Under the pieces are notes generated by a model. The model made no database searches. It was not told the DNA's origin and worked only from the letters and a program-made list of their open reading frames with translations. From the NCBI GenBank assembly GCA_014804265.1, contig JAAVAC010000054.1, positions 1-46,938 on the forward strand: a DNA stretch of 46,938 nucleotides, given 5' to 3'. The DNA comes from Lachnospiraceae bacterium (GTDB lineage Bacteria; Bacillota; Clostridia; Lachnospirales; Lachnospiraceae). Both the position numbers and the translations under genes were made by a program. Positions 35,022 to 44,680 of this stretch are shown piece after piece (within the stretch, counting starts at the first letter, position 1; each line of letters begins with the position of its first letter).

Positions 35022-35903
35022 ATGAGTTTCATATCATATTTAGTAAACGGAATAAGCCTCGGCAGTGTATATGCCATCATTGCCCTTGGCTATACAATGG
35101 TCTATGGAATTGCAAAGATGCTGAATTTTGCCCATGGAGACGTTATCATGATTGGAGGATATGTGGCATTCTTTACTGTAAGCGGCATGGGACTGCCTCC
35201 CATATTGGCAGTATTGATTTCCATGGTAGTTTGTACGGTGCTGGGCGTGGTCATAGAGAAAATTGCTTATAAGCCTCTTCGTATGGCATCTCCTCTGGCG
35301 GTGCTGATTACCGCTATTGGTGTAAGCTACCTGCTGCAGAATGTGGCGCTTTTATTATTTGGAGCATCTCCAAAGGCATTTACCTCTATGGTAAATGTTC
35401 CTGCAATTGTATTAGCTGACGGGGCTCTTACTATTTCAGGAGAAACGATCGTTACTATTTTGACTTGTATCGTAATTATGGTTGTCCTGACCTTATTTAT
35501 CAAAAAATCCAAGGCAGGAAGGGCTATGCTGGCAGTATCGGAAGATAAAGGAGCGGCACAGCTTATGGGAATCAATGTAAACGGTACCATTGCATTGACT
35601 TTTGCCATTGGGTCGGCTTTGGCGGCTGTTGCAGGCGTGCTTCTTTGTTCCGCTTATCCTACGCTGACCCCTTATACAGGGTCTATGCCGGGCATCAAGG
35701 CTTTTGTGGCTGCTGTGTTTGGCGGAATCGGTTCTGTTCCGGGCGCTTTCATCGGAGGGATTTTGCTTGGTGTTATTGAAAACTTAAGCAAAGCATATAT
35801 TTCATCCCAGATGGCGGATGCTATCGTATTTGCTGTTTTGATTATAGTGCTTTTAGTAAGGCCAACCGGAATTCTCGGTAAGAATATCAGGGAGAAGGTG
35901 TAG
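35022..35903 (+). CDS. livH: Branched-chain amino-acid ABC transporter permease LivH
   Basis: The 293-residue inner-membrane permease has about eight membrane segments and the family hallmarks GISLGSVYAIIALGYTMVYG at the start, NFAHGDVIMIGGY, and the EAA-like loop SEDKGAAQLMGINVNGTIAL. Together with LivM it forms the channel. ATG 35022 follows GAAAGGTG; livM starts 2 bases after its stop. Confidence 0.95.
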   Translation: MSFISYLVNGISLGSVYAIIALGYTMVYGIAKMLNFAHGDVIMIGGYVAFFTVSGMGLPPILAVLISMVVCTVLGVVIEKIAYKPLRMASPLAVLITAIGVSYLLQNVALLLFGASPKAFTSMVNVPAIVLADGALTISGETIVTILTCIVIMVVLTLFIKKSKAGRAMLAVSEDKGAAQLMGINVNGTIALTFAIGSALAAVAGVLLCSAYPTLTPYTGSMPGIKAFVAAVFGGIGSVPGAFIGGILLGVIENLSKAYISSQMADAIVFAVLIIVLLVRPTGILGKNIREKV

Positions 35904-35905
35904 GA

Positions 35906-36973
35906 ATGAAAAATAAATTGAGCAAACAGACAAAAAATAATTTCATCACATATGGCATCGTTATTGCTGCATTTATCCTTGTGCAGGTTTTGCTGGGAAT
36001 GGGAAAGGTCTCAAGTCTTATGGAAGGACTCTTAGTTCCTTTGTGTACTTATGTGATCTTAGCTGTTTCCTTAAACCTGACGGTAGGTATTTTAGGAGAA
36101 TTAAGTCTGGGTCATGCCGGGTTCATGTGTGTAGGCGCCTTTGCCAGCGCTTTATTCAGCAAATGCACCCAGGCATCCATTCCAAACAGTGGGCTGCGGT
36201 TTTTTCTTGCGATTTTGATTGGAGCAGCAGCAGCAGCCGTATTTGGCGTTTTGATTGGCATTCCGGTGCTTCGGCTGAAAGGGGATTACCTTGCTATCGT
36301 GACGCTGGCTTTCGGAGAAATCATTAAAAATCTCGTGAATGTGATTTATTTAGGCAGAGACAGCAGGGGCTTTCATTTCTCCATGAAGGATACCATGTCA
36401 TTGAATATGGAGCCGGATGGGGAAATTCTTATAAAAGGCGCTCAGGGCATTACAGGAACGCCAAATGATTCTAACTTCATCATTGGCATTGTGCTTGTTT
36501 TGATTACTATATTTATTATCATGAACCTGATAAATTCCAGAACCGGCCGGGCGGTTATGGCAATCCGCGATAACCGGATCGCAGCGGAATCTTTAGGAAT
36601 CAATATTACCAAATATAAGCTTCTGGCATTTTCTGTTTCGGCAGCCTTGGCAGGTGTGGCAGGCGTGCTTTACGCCCATAACTTATCTACCTTAACGGCG
36701 CTTCCGAAAAACTTTGGCTATAATATGTCCATTATGATTCTTGTATTTGTAGTGCTTGGCGGTATTGGAAGCATCAGGGGTTCTGTGATTGCGGCCGTGC
36801 TCTTAACTCTGCTTCCGGAGCTGCTTAGAGGGCTGAATGATTATCGTATGCTTATTTATGCAGTGGTCTTGATTGTAATGATGCTGTTTAACTGGAGTCC
36901 GAAAGCAAGAGAGTTACGGGATGTGATTGCGGGAAAATTCCGAAAACAGAAAAAGTCTTTGGAGGAGGTTTAA
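35906..36973 (+). CDS. livM: Branched-chain amino-acid ABC transporter permease LivM
   Basis: The 355-residue permease has about nine membrane segments. ELSLGHAGFMCVGAFASAL and the cytoplasmic coupling loop RDNRIAAESLGINITKYKLLAF match LivM. A hydrophilic insertion around residues 150-190 precedes a membrane segment. It is translated from ATG 35906 behind GGGAGAAGGTG, and the ATPase gene livG follows after 3 bases. Confidence 0.95.
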   Translation: MKNKLSKQTKNNFITYGIVIAAFILVQVLLGMGKVSSLMEGLLVPLCTYVILAVSLNLTVGILGELSLGHAGFMCVGAFASALFSKCTQASIPNSGLRFFLAILIGAAAAAVFGVLIGIPVLRLKGDYLAIVTLAFGEIIKNLVNVIYLGRDSRGFHFSMKDTMSLNMEPDGEILIKGAQGITGTPNDSNFIIGIVLVLITIFIIMNLINSRTGRAVMAIRDNRIAAESLGINITKYKLLAFSVSAALAGVAGVLYAHNLSTLTALPKNFGYNMSIMILVFVVLGGIGSIRGSVIAAVLLTLLPELLRGLNDYRMLIYAVVLIVMMLFNWSPKARELRDVIAGKFRKQKKSLEEV

Positions 36974-36976
36974 GAA

Positions 36977-37735
36977 ATGGCACTTTTAGAGGTAAAGAAC
37001 TTAGGCATTTCCTTCGGAGGATTGCGGGCAGTAAATAATTTTAATGTGGAAATAGAAAAAGGACAGCTTTATGGATTGATCGGACCAAATGGTGCGGGAA
37101 AGACAACTATATTCAATCTTCTTACCGGTGTTTATAAGCCGGATGAAGGCACTGTATTTCTGGATGGGAAAAATATTACCGGAAAAAATAACATTGAAAT
37201 CAATAAGGCGGGAATTGCAAGGACATTCCAAAATATCCGTTTGTTTAAGGACATGAGCGTGCTGGACAATGTAAAGGCAGGCCTTCACAACCAATACCAC
37301 TATTCCACAATAGAGGGGATTTTAAGAATGCCCAGATATTTTAAAGTGGAAAAGGAAATGAATGAAAAAGCCATGGAGCTTTTAGAAGTATTCTCATTGG
37401 AAAAGGAAGCGGAGTTTTTGGCTGCAAATCTTCCTTACGGAAAGCAGAGAAAACTGGAAATCGCAAGGGCTCTGGCAACCAATCCCAAGCTGCTCCTTTT
37501 GGATGAGCCGGCTGCAGGAATGAATCCAAATGAAACAAAGGAGCTTATGGACACCATCAGCTTTGTAAGAAAGAACTTTGATATGACGATTCTTTTAATA
37601 GAGCATGACATGAAGCTTGTATCCGGCATCTGTGAAAAGCTTACAGTATTGAATTTCGGGGAAGTGCTTGCGGAAGGAAATACCAGTGAGGTACTGAATA
37701 ACAAGGCAGTTATTACTGCTTACTTGGGTGAATAG
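36977..37735 (+). CDS. livG: Branched-chain amino-acid ABC transporter ATPase LivG
   Basis: The 252-residue ATPase powers LivHM with LivF. Walker A is GPNGAGKTT, the Q-loop region is ARTFQNIRLFKDMSVLDN, the signature is LPYGKQRKLEIARAL (LPYG instead of LSGG, normal for LivG), Walker B is LLLLDEPAAGMN, and the H-loop is LLIEHDMKLV. The ribosome binding site is GGAGGAGG. livF follows after 12 bases. Confidence 0.95.
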   Translation: MALLEVKNLGISFGGLRAVNNFNVEIEKGQLYGLIGPNGAGKTTIFNLLTGVYKPDEGTVFLDGKNITGKNNIEINKAGIARTFQNIRLFKDMSVLDNVKAGLHNQYHYSTIEGILRMPRYFKVEKEMNEKAMELLEVFSLEKEAEFLAANLPYGKQRKLEIARALATNPKLLLLDEPAAGMNPNETKELMDTISFVRKNFDMTILLIEHDMKLVSGICEKLTVLNFGEVLAEGNTSEVLNNKAVITAYLGE

Positions 37736-37747
37736 GAGGCAGATGTT

Positions 37748-38458
37748 ATGGCAATGTTGGAAGTAAAAGATTTGCAGGTTTATTATGGGATGATACAGGC
37801 CATCAAAGGCATTGATTTTGAAGTAAATAAAGGCGAGGTAGTAGCCTTGATTGGAGCGAACGGTGCAGGAAAGACAACCATACTCCATACCGTCTCTGGA
37901 CTTTTACAGGCAAGCAGCGGCAGCATCCGCTTTGAAGGCAAGGATATTACAAAAATGTCCGGACATAAAATCGTTTCTCTGGGCATGGCCCATGTACCGG
38001 AAGGACGCCGTGTATTTGCCCAGCTTACCGTATATGAAAACCTTCTTATGGGAGCCTATACAAGAAAGGATAAGCAGGAGATACGGGAATCCCTGGATAT
38101 GGTGTATTCCCGTTTTCCAAGACTGGAGGAAAGAAAGATTCAGCTTGCAGGAACCTTAAGCGGCGGCGAACAGCAGATGCTTGCCATGGGCCGGGCGCTT
38201 ATGAGCCATCCGTCCATTATTTTGATGGATGAGCCATCTATGGGACTTTCACCCATATTTGTAAATGAGATATTTGATATTATAAAGGAAGTCAGCGCAT
38301 CGGGAACCACCGTTTTGCTTGTTGAGCAGAATGCAAAAAAGGCTCTTGACATTGCTGACCGGGCATATGTGCTGGAAACCGGAAAAATCGTGCTTTCCGG
38401 AGAAGCTGAAAAGCTTAAGAATGATGATGCGGTGAAAAAGGCATATTTAGGTGAATAG
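37748..38458 (+). CDS. livF: Branched-chain amino-acid ABC transporter ATPase LivF
   Basis: The 236-residue ATPase is the second nucleotide-binding subunit. Walker A is GANGAGKTT, the signature is LSGGEQQMLAMGRAL, Walker B is IILMDEPSMGLSP, and the H-loop is LLVEQNAKKAL (Gln replaces His in this family). A clear AGGAGG precedes ATG 37748. The cytidylate-kinase-like gene follows after 14 bases and may be cotranscribed. Confidence 0.95.
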   Translation: MAMLEVKDLQVYYGMIQAIKGIDFEVNKGEVVALIGANGAGKTTILHTVSGLLQASSGSIRFEGKDITKMSGHKIVSLGMAHVPEGRRVFAQLTVYENLLMGAYTRKDKQEIRESLDMVYSRFPRLEERKIQLAGTLSGGEQQMLAMGRALMSHPSIILMDEPSMGLSPIFVNEIFDIIKEVSASGTTVLLVEQNAKKALDIADRAYVLETGKIVLSGEAEKLKNDDAVKKAYLGE

Positions 38459-38472
38459 ACAGGGGGATTTCC

Positions 38473-39099
38473 ATGGAAAATTATGTGATTACAATTGCGA
38501 GACATTACGGAAGCGGTGGAAAGACCATCGGACAGCAGCTGGCAAGGGAGCTTGGAATCAACTGCTATGACAGGGAAATTATACGAATGGCTTCCGATGA
38601 AAGCGGGATTTCGGAAGGGCTTTTTGGAGAAGCGGATGAAAGGCTGAAAAACAGCCCTTTAAGGCGGATTATCAAAAATGTCTATGAGGGGCAGTTGATT
38701 CCTCCGGACAGTGATGATTTTTCTTCCAACGATAATCTGTTCAATTATCAGGCAAAGGTCATCCGGGAGCTGGCAGATACGGAGTCTTGCGTGATTATCG
38801 GCAGATGCGCCGATTTCGTATTAAAGGATTACAAATATGTGATTTCCGTGTTCGTTCATGCGGATAAGGAATTCAGCATGGAAAAGGCAAAAGAGCGAAT
38901 CGGTCTGCCGGATAAGGAAGTAGAAAAGTATATTGCAAAGACCGATAGGCAGAGGGCTGATTATTACAAGTATTATACCGGTCATGAATGGAATGATGCC
39001 AGAAATTATGACCTGTGTCTGGACAGCTCCAAGCTGGGCTTTGAAGGCTGCGTAAAAGAAATCAAAAGTTATATGAAGATACGTTTTCCGGAGTTTTAG
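38473..39099 (+). CDS. Cytidylate kinase-like protein
   Basis: The 208-residue P-loop protein belongs to the cytidylate-kinase-like group common in Clostridia. The P-loop is ARHYGSGGKTIGQQLARELG, CYDREIIRMA follows, and VIIGRCADFVL is the second motif. It probably phosphorylates a nucleoside monophosphate or a related substrate, but these shorter proteins are not proven CMP kinases. It sits at the end of the liv operon with no obvious metabolic link. A strong terminator follows at once. Confidence 0.85.
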   Translation: MENYVITIARHYGSGGKTIGQQLARELGINCYDREIIRMASDESGISEGLFGEADERLKNSPLRRIIKNVYEGQLIPPDSDDFSSNDNLFNYQAKVIRELADTESCVIIGRCADFVLKDYKYVISVFVHADKEFSMEKAKERIGLPDKEVEKYIAKTDRQRADYYKYYTGHEWNDARNYDLCLDSSKLGFEGCVKEIKSYMKIRFPEF

Positions 39100-39109
39100 C
39101 GGATTTTAG

Positions 39110-39140
39110 AAAAAGCAGGAATATTTTCCTGCTTTTTTTA
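39110..39140 (+). terminator. Terminator of the liv operon
   Basis: AAAAAGCAGGAA (39110-39121) pairs with TTCCTGCTTTTT (39126-39137) around a four-base loop and runs into further T residues. Confidence 0.9.
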
Positions 39141-39182
39141 TTAAGATAGTAGTAATCGAGGAGAGAATGGAAGAGAAGCGGC

Positions 39183-40346
39183 ATGAAGAAAATTGTAGCA
39201 GCATTACTGGCACCCATTATCGTATTCTGCCATTTTGGAAGTGTGGTATCGGCAGAAGAGGTTTCCTTAAATATTTCTGCGCCATCGGCTATTTTAATGG
39301 AGGCCTCCACAGGACAGGTGATTTATGAGAAAAATGCGGAAGAAAGGCTTCATCCGGCAAGTATTACCAAGATTATGACATTGCTTTTGATTTTTGAAGC
39401 CTTAGAGGAAGGAAAGATAAGCCTGACAGACCAGGTGGTCACAAGCGCTTATGCCAAATCCATGGGTGGTTCCCAGGTATTTTTGGAAGAAGGAGAAGTG
39501 CAGACGGTTGATACGCTGATAAAATGTATTGCAGTTGCCAGCGGAAATGATGCGGCAGTTGCCATGGCGGAATACATAGCGGGAAGTGAAGAAGAATTTG
39601 TAAAGAAAATGAATCAAAGAGCAAAAGAGCTTGGCATGGAGCAGACAACATTTGAAGATTGCTGCGGGCTCACCGATTCGGAAGGGCATATGACCACAGC
39701 CAGGGACGTGGCCCTGATGTCCAGAGAGTTGATTGTAAAGCATCCCGACATATATAATTATACACAAATATGGATGGAGGATATTGTCCATGAAACGGCA
39801 AGAGGGAGCACGCCATTTACTTTGTCCAGCACCAATAAGCTTTTGAAACAGTATGAGTATGCTACGGGCTTAAAGACCGGTTCCACCAATGCGGCAAAGT
39901 ATTGCCTGTCCGCAACGGCCAGGAAAAACGATATTGACCTGATTGCCGTTATTATGAAAGCTCCGGACCCTAAGGTACGGTTTTCCGAAGCGGCCAGCCT
40001 GCTTAATTATGGATTTTCTGTCAGCAATGTTTATAAGGATGACAATAAAGACAGTTTAAAGGATCAGCAGATAGAGGGAGGAGTAGAGGAAAGCGTGCCT
40101 TTGGTATATGGAGGTACTTTCCAATATCTGGATGTATCTGGAAAGAATTTATCTCAGGTCACGAAAGAAATAAAAGTGGCAGAAGTTGGCAATGCACCGA
40201 TAGAAGAGGGGCAGAAAGCAGGAGAAGCTGTATATATGCTGGATGGGGCGAAAATTGGCTCTGTGGATATTTTGTATGGTGCTTCTGTGAAGGAAGCGGT
40301 ATTTCAGGATTATATATGGAAAGTATTGATAAAATTCTGGCTTTAA
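39183..40346 (+). CDS. D-alanyl-D-alanine carboxypeptidase (DacF/PBP5-like)
   Basis: This low-molecular-weight penicillin-binding protein trims the terminal D-Ala of peptidoglycan stem peptides outside the membrane. A signal peptide spans residues 1-24. The active-site motifs are Ser60-Ile-Thr-Lys63, Ser120-Gly-Asn122 and Lys231-Thr-Gly233, in the order and spacing of the S11 family. A beta-rich C-terminal domain (about 285-375) ends in a hydrophobic/aromatic stretch (FQDYIWKVLIKFWL) that may anchor it to the membrane. The length of 387 is normal. It starts at ATG 39183, with AGAGAAG close upstream. Confidence 0.93.
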   Translation: MKKIVAALLAPIIVFCHFGSVVSAEEVSLNISAPSAILMEASTGQVIYEKNAEERLHPASITKIMTLLLIFEALEEGKISLTDQVVTSAYAKSMGGSQVFLEEGEVQTVDTLIKCIAVASGNDAAVAMAEYIAGSEEEFVKKMNQRAKELGMEQTTFEDCCGLTDSEGHMTTARDVALMSRELIVKHPDIYNYTQIWMEDIVHETARGSTPFTLSSTNKLLKQYEYATGLKTGSTNAAKYCLSATARKNDIDLIAVIMKAPDPKVRFSEAASLLNYGFSVSNVYKDDNKDSLKDQQIEGGVEESVPLVYGGTFQYLDVSGKNLSQVTKEIKVAEVGNAPIEEGQKAGEAVYMLDGAKIGSVDILYGASVKEAVFQDYIWKVLIKFWL

Positions 40347-40453
40347 AGGGAAATGAAGCCTGAAAATGGAGATTTTCTTACCATTTATCAGAAAAGATGT
40401 AAAAAATATGAAAGTTATCAGAAAAAACTAATGATATCACAGGAAAAATATGG

Positions 40454-40501
40454 TATACTATATAAGACAGCCATGAGCCGTGAAGAAAACAGGCTCATGG
40501 C
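40454..40501 (+). promoter_or_regulatory. ppdK promoter -10 and 5' leader hairpin
   Basis: TATACT (40454-40459) would start transcription near 40466. The RNA would then begin almost at once with a perfect 10-bp hairpin GCCATGAGCC (40470-40479) with GGCTCATGGC (40492-40501). Such 5'-end stems typically protect an mRNA from decay; here that role is inferred. ppdK starts 45 bases later. A 79-residue frame across this region is not believed. Confidence 0.6.
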
Positions 40502-40546
40502 AGAAAGACCAAGTACGAAAATGAGTTCAAAGGAGGACAAAAACGT

Positions 40547-43168
40547 ATGGCAAAATGGGTTTACTTATTTAAAGAAGGTAAGGCCGATATGAAAAATCTT
40601 TTGGGAGGAAAAGGCGCCAATCTGGCGGAGATGACCAATCTGGGTCTGCCTATTCCCCAGGGATTTACCGTGACGACGGAAGCCTGTACCGATTATTACA
40701 GGCAGGGAAAGGCAATTAGCGAGGAGATTAAGGGACAGATATTTGATGCCTTGAGTATTTTAGAGGAGGAACAGGGGAAGAAGTTTGGCGATACGGAAAA
40801 TCCGCTTTTAGTTTCCGTACGCTCTGGTGCAAGAGCTTCCATGCCGGGCATGATGGACACCATTCTGAACCTGGGCTTAAATGACGAAGCAGTGGAAGGC
40901 TTTGCCAGGAAAACGGGAAATGAAAGATTTGCGTATGATTCCTATAGACGGTTCATCCAGATGTTTTCGGATGTGGTTATGGAAATCCCCAAATCCTTCT
41001 TTGAACGGATACTGGATGAAGTGAAGGAAGCAAAAGGAGCCAAATTCGACACGGATCTCACTGCCGAGGATTTAAAAGAAGTCATTGGGAAATTTAAAGA
41101 GGTTTACCGGGACAAGATGAAAGAAGAGTTCCCACAGGAGCCAAAGGTACAGCTTATGGAAGCGGTAAAGGCAGTATTCCGTTCCTGGGACAATGAAAGA
41201 GCTATTGTATACAGACGTATGAATGATATTCCCGGTGACTGGGGCACGGCTGTAAATGTACAGGCCATGGTATTTGGAAATATGGGAAATACATCGGGAA
41301 CCGGTGTGGCATTTACCAGAAATCCTTCGACCGGTGAAAAGAAAATTTACGGAGAATATCTGATCAATGCCCAGGGCGAGGATGTAGTAGCAGGCATTCG
41401 TACACCACAGCCTATCAGCAAACTGGAAGAGGATCTGCCGGAATGCTATAAACAGTTTATGGAAATCGCCGGAAGGCTGGAGAACCATTATCGGGACATG
41501 CAGGATATGGAGTTTACCATTGAGAATGGCAAGCTGTACTTTTTACAGACAAGAAACGGAAAGAGAACGGCGCTTTCTGCATTCCAGATTGCCTGTGACT
41601 TAGTAGATGAAGGAATGATTACACCGGAGGAAGCAGTGCTTCGTATCGATGCCAAATCCTTAGACCAGCTTTTGCACCCTACATTCGATCCGGAAGCTTT
41701 GAAAAACGGCAAAGTAATCGGACAGGCACTTCCAGCTTCCCCGGGAGCAGCAGCGGGCAAGGTTTATTTTACTGCAGACGAAGCAAAGGCTGCCCATGAA
41801 AAGGGTGAAAGGGTTGTTCTGGTGCGTCTGGAGACCTCTCCTGAGGATATCGAGGGTATGCATGCCGCAGAAGGAATCCTGACGGTGCGGGGCGGCATGA
41901 CAAGCCATGCTGCCGTAGTAGCAAGAGGAATGGGGACCTGTTGTGTATCAGGCTGTGGTGAAATTGCCATCAACGAAGAGGATAAGGTATTTGAGCTGGG
42001 AGGAGTGACTTTCCATGAAGGTGATTTTATTTCCTTAGACGGCTCCACTGGAAAGATTTATGAAGGCGATATCAAGACGGTAGAAGCCAGCGTAAGCGGC
42101 AATTTTGGCAGAGTCATGGAATGGGCTGATAAATATCGTAAGCTGAAAGTAAGGACCAATGCGGATACTCCTCAGGATGCGGCCAATGCAATCCGTTATG
42201 GTGCGGAAGGAATCGGTCTGTGCCGTACAGAGCATATGTTCTTTGAGCCTGACAGGATTCCGAAGATTCGTCAGATGATTCTGGCACGTACGGTCAATGC
42301 AAGGGAAAAAGCATTGAATGATTTGATACCTTATCAGAAGAAGGACTTTAAGGCATTGTATGAGGTTATGGAGGGAAGACCGGTAACGATTCGTTTCTTA
42401 GATCCGCCTCTTCATGAATTCGTCCCCACCAATCAGGATGATATTGATGACCTTGCAGTAGAAATGATGATGACTTCCGAGGAGGTACAGGAAATATGTG
42501 ATTCCCTTCATGAATTCAATCCCATGATGGGACACAGAGGCTGCCGTCTGGCAGTGACTTATCCAGAAATTGCCAGAATGCAGACAAGAGCTGTTATGGA
42601 AGCGGCAATTGAGGTAAAAGCGGAAAAGGGCTTTGACATTGTACCTGAAATTATGATTCCGCTTGTTGGAGAGAAGAAGGAGCTGAAATTCGTAAAGGAT
42701 GTAGTAGTGGAAACTGCTGAGGCAGTAAAGAAGGAGAAAAATTCGGACATTGCTTATCATATCGGAACCATGATCGAGATTCCAAGGGCAGCATTGCTTG
42801 CGGATGAGATTGCGGAAGAAGCGGAGTTCTTCTCTTTCGGAACCAATGACCTTACTCAGATGACCTTTGGATTTTCCAGAGACGATGCCGGAAAGTTCTT
42901 AGGAGATTATTATAAGAATAAGATTTACGAGTCTGATCCTTTTGCAAGGCTGGATCAAAGCGGTGTAGGACAGTTGGTGCAGCTGGCTGCTGAGAAGGGA
43001 AGAAAGACAAGGCCGGATATCAAGCTGGGTATCTGTGGTGAGCATGGTGGAGATCCGAGTACAGTGGAATTCTGCCATAAGGTAGGACTGAGCTATGTGT
43101 CCTGTTCACCGTATCGGGTGCCGATTGCGAAGCTGGCGGCGGCGCAGGCAGCTATTCAGAATAAATGA
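40547..43168 (+). CDS. ppdK: Pyruvate phosphate dikinase
   Basis: This enzyme interconverts pyruvate, ATP and phosphate with PEP, AMP and pyrophosphate, replacing or reversing pyruvate kinase in pyrophosphate-dependent anaerobic glycolysis. The 873-residue protein has the ATP-grasp N-terminal domain (LLGGKGANLAEMTNLGLPIPQGF, SVRSGARASMPGMMDTILNLG). The swivelling phosphohistidine domain follows (GGMTSHAAVVARGMG, with the regulatory Thr and catalytic His), then the TIM-barrel PEP domain (GLCRTEHMFFEPDR, FGTNDLTQMTFGFSRDD). ATG 40547 follows AAAGGAGG. It is a single-gene unit with its own leader hairpin and terminator. Confidence 0.97.
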   Translation: MAKWVYLFKEGKADMKNLLGGKGANLAEMTNLGLPIPQGFTVTTEACTDYYRQGKAISEEIKGQIFDALSILEEEQGKKFGDTENPLLVSVRSGARASMPGMMDTILNLGLNDEAVEGFARKTGNERFAYDSYRRFIQMFSDVVMEIPKSFFERILDEVKEAKGAKFDTDLTAEDLKEVIGKFKEVYRDKMKEEFPQEPKVQLMEAVKAVFRSWDNERAIVYRRMNDIPGDWGTAVNVQAMVFGNMGNTSGTGVAFTRNPSTGEKKIYGEYLINAQGEDVVAGIRTPQPISKLEEDLPECYKQFMEIAGRLENHYRDMQDMEFTIENGKLYFLQTRNGKRTALSAFQIACDLVDEGMITPEEAVLRIDAKSLDQLLHPTFDPEALKNGKVIGQALPASPGAAAGKVYFTADEAKAAHEKGERVVLVRLETSPEDIEGMHAAEGILTVRGGMTSHAAVVARGMGTCCVSGCGEIAINEEDKVFELGGVTFHEGDFISLDGSTGKIYEGDIKTVEASVSGNFGRVMEWADKYRKLKVRTNADTPQDAANAIRYGAEGIGLCRTEHMFFEPDRIPKIRQMILARTVNAREKALNDLIPYQKKDFKALYEVMEGRPVTIRFLDPPLHEFVPTNQDDIDDLAVEMMMTSEEVQEICDSLHEFNPMMGHRGCRLAVTYPEIARMQTRAVMEAAIEVKAEKGFDIVPEIMIPLVGEKKELKFVKDVVVETAEAVKKEKNSDIAYHIGTMIEIPRAALLADEIAEEAEFFSFGTNDLTQMTFGFSRDDAGKFLGDYYKNKIYESDPFARLDQSGVGQLVQLAAEKGRKTRPDIKLGICGEHGGDPSTVEFCHKVGLSYVSCSPYRVPIAKLAAAQAAIQNK

Positions 43169-43217
43169 TATAGAAATTTTAGAATGATTTGACGAAAGTG
43201 TAAGAGAATGCCTTAAT

Positions 43218-43242
43218 ACAATAGAAAGCAGCTTTCTATTGT
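43218..43242. repeat. Perfect 11-bp hairpin after ppdK
   Basis: ACAATAGAAAG (43218-43228) pairs perfectly with CTTTCTATTGT (43232-43242) around a three-base loop. No T run follows, so it is not a standard terminator; it may stabilise the 3' end of the ppdK mRNA. Confidence 0.6.
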
Positions 43243-43267
43243 CATGAATCAAGGGATTTCGGGCTTG

Positions 43268-43316
43268 GAGGGGTTCACGGAGTGACTGGTGAACCTCTCT
43301 TATTGTGTTTTTTTGA
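43268..43316 (+). terminator. Terminator of ppdK
   Basis: GAGGGGTTCAC (43268-43278) pairs with GTGAACCTCTC (43289-43299), followed by a T-rich tail ending in seven T. Confidence 0.85.
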
Positions 43317-43417
43317 TACCGCTGATAACGTGGCGATTGGGGAAGATAACATATAATAAAACAAAAAAATCGAAAGCCATACAATTGGTGTACCGATTGC
43401 AAAAGGAGGAGCATAAA

Positions 43418-44485
43418 ATGAAACGAGCTATGGCTATGACCGTGCTGCTGTCAACATTGCTGTTATTTGCTGTTGGCTGTGCAGGAAGCGCTGAATCCCA
43501 GAAAAAACAGGTGTCGGTTTCCGACGATACAAACCAGGAACAGCACGGGAAAGGAATGGATGAAAAAGATTTCAAAAGTGATTTGAATGGCGGCCCGGAT
43601 AGAGGTCCAAACGATGGGCGGGGAGGACCGGGCAGAGGTATGTCCAGCCAAAGTAATAAACCGGACGAAGAACTTAAAGAGATTTTAGATGAAGTGCAGG
43701 ATAAGTATCAACTGCTGACGTTTACGGACCCGGATACGGGCTTTGAAATGCAGTATGAACTGTTTATTCCGGAAAATTATGATGCTGCCGGAAGTTATCC
43801 TATGATTATGTTTATTCCGGACTCCCGCGCCGCCGGCCGTGAAGCGGAATTTTCGCTGACCATCGGATGGGGAGGTGTGATTTGGGCAACTGCCGGGGAA
43901 CAGGCCAAGCACCCAAGTTTTGTGCTGATTCCCATTTTTACAGAAACTATTGTGGATGACAATTTCAATACATCTTCTCAGATTGAGGTGGCTGTCAACC
44001 TGATTCACAATCTATGCGATACTTATTCCATTGATACGAACCGCCTTTATGCCACCGGGCAATCCATGGGAGGCATGACCTCATTTCATCTCAATGTAGC
44101 GTATCCGGATCTGTTTGCCGCCTCTCTGTTCGTGGGCAGCCAGTGGAACAATGAGATTCTGGATGTTTTGGAGGAGGATAACTTCTTCTATATCGTTTCT
44201 GCCGGAGACGATAAGGCATCCACAGGACAGACAGGGCTGATGGCTGTCTTTGATGCGGACGGGGTTCCCTATACCCATGAGGAATGGAGTGCCCAGGAGG
44301 AACGGGATACGCAAAATGCTTCCATTGAATCCATGATTGCAGAGGGATTGAATGCCAACTTTGTTACCTTTACGAAGGGAACCACGGTGGAGGGAGGAGC
44401 TTCCGGCAGCGAGCACCTGACGTCTTTTGATTACGCATATAAGCTGGAAGCAGTGCGGGACTGGCTGTTTGCCCAGAGCAAATGA
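43418..44485 (+). CDS. Lipoprotein alpha/beta-hydrolase (esterase/PHB depolymerase-like)
   Basis: The 355-residue protein has a lipoprotein signal peptide (FAVGC, Cys21) and a glycine/aspartate-rich linker to about residue 80. An alpha/beta-hydrolase domain follows, with nucleophile Ser216 in GQSMGG, an acid residue near VSAGDDKAS and a catalytic histidine in GSEHLTSFDYAY. The layout resembles secreted feruloyl esterase or prolyl oligopeptidase-like hydrolases that release esterified groups from polysaccharides; the substrate is unknown. The ATG at 43418 is chosen for AAAGGAGGAGC just upstream; a frame open 43 codons further up runs into the ppdK terminator. Confidence 0.82.
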   Translation: MKRAMAMTVLLSTLLLFAVGCAGSAESQKKQVSVSDDTNQEQHGKGMDEKDFKSDLNGGPDRGPNDGRGGPGRGMSSQSNKPDEELKEILDEVQDKYQLLTFTDPDTGFEMQYELFIPENYDAAGSYPMIMFIPDSRAAGREAEFSLTIGWGGVIWATAGEQAKHPSFVLIPIFTETIVDDNFNTSSQIEVAVNLIHNLCDTYSIDTNRLYATGQSMGGMTSFHLNVAYPDLFAASLFVGSQWNNEILDVLEEDNFFYIVSAGDDKASTGQTGLMAVFDADGVPYTHEEWSAQEERDTQNASIESMIAEGLNANFVTFTKGTTVEGGASGSEHLTSFDYAYKLEAVRDWLFAQSK

Positions 44486-44680
44486 TGTGGAGGGATGATG
44501 TGAAGCCCATCGCAGACTTGAACGATAGGAAGCAGGGATAATGATAAAACACAAAAATAGCCGCCCAGTCACTTTCTTTATTTTTAGGAAATATATTCAA
44601 AAAATAAGGAAGTATGCCATAACAAACTGTTGGTTGCATTTTCCAAAGTAATGCCCATAAGCATAACAAATAAGATTACG

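Noticed and set aside
40353-40592. 79-residue frame between the carboxypeptidase and ppdK
   Set aside because: It runs through the promoter, the leader hairpin and the start of ppdK, without a credible ribosome binding site.
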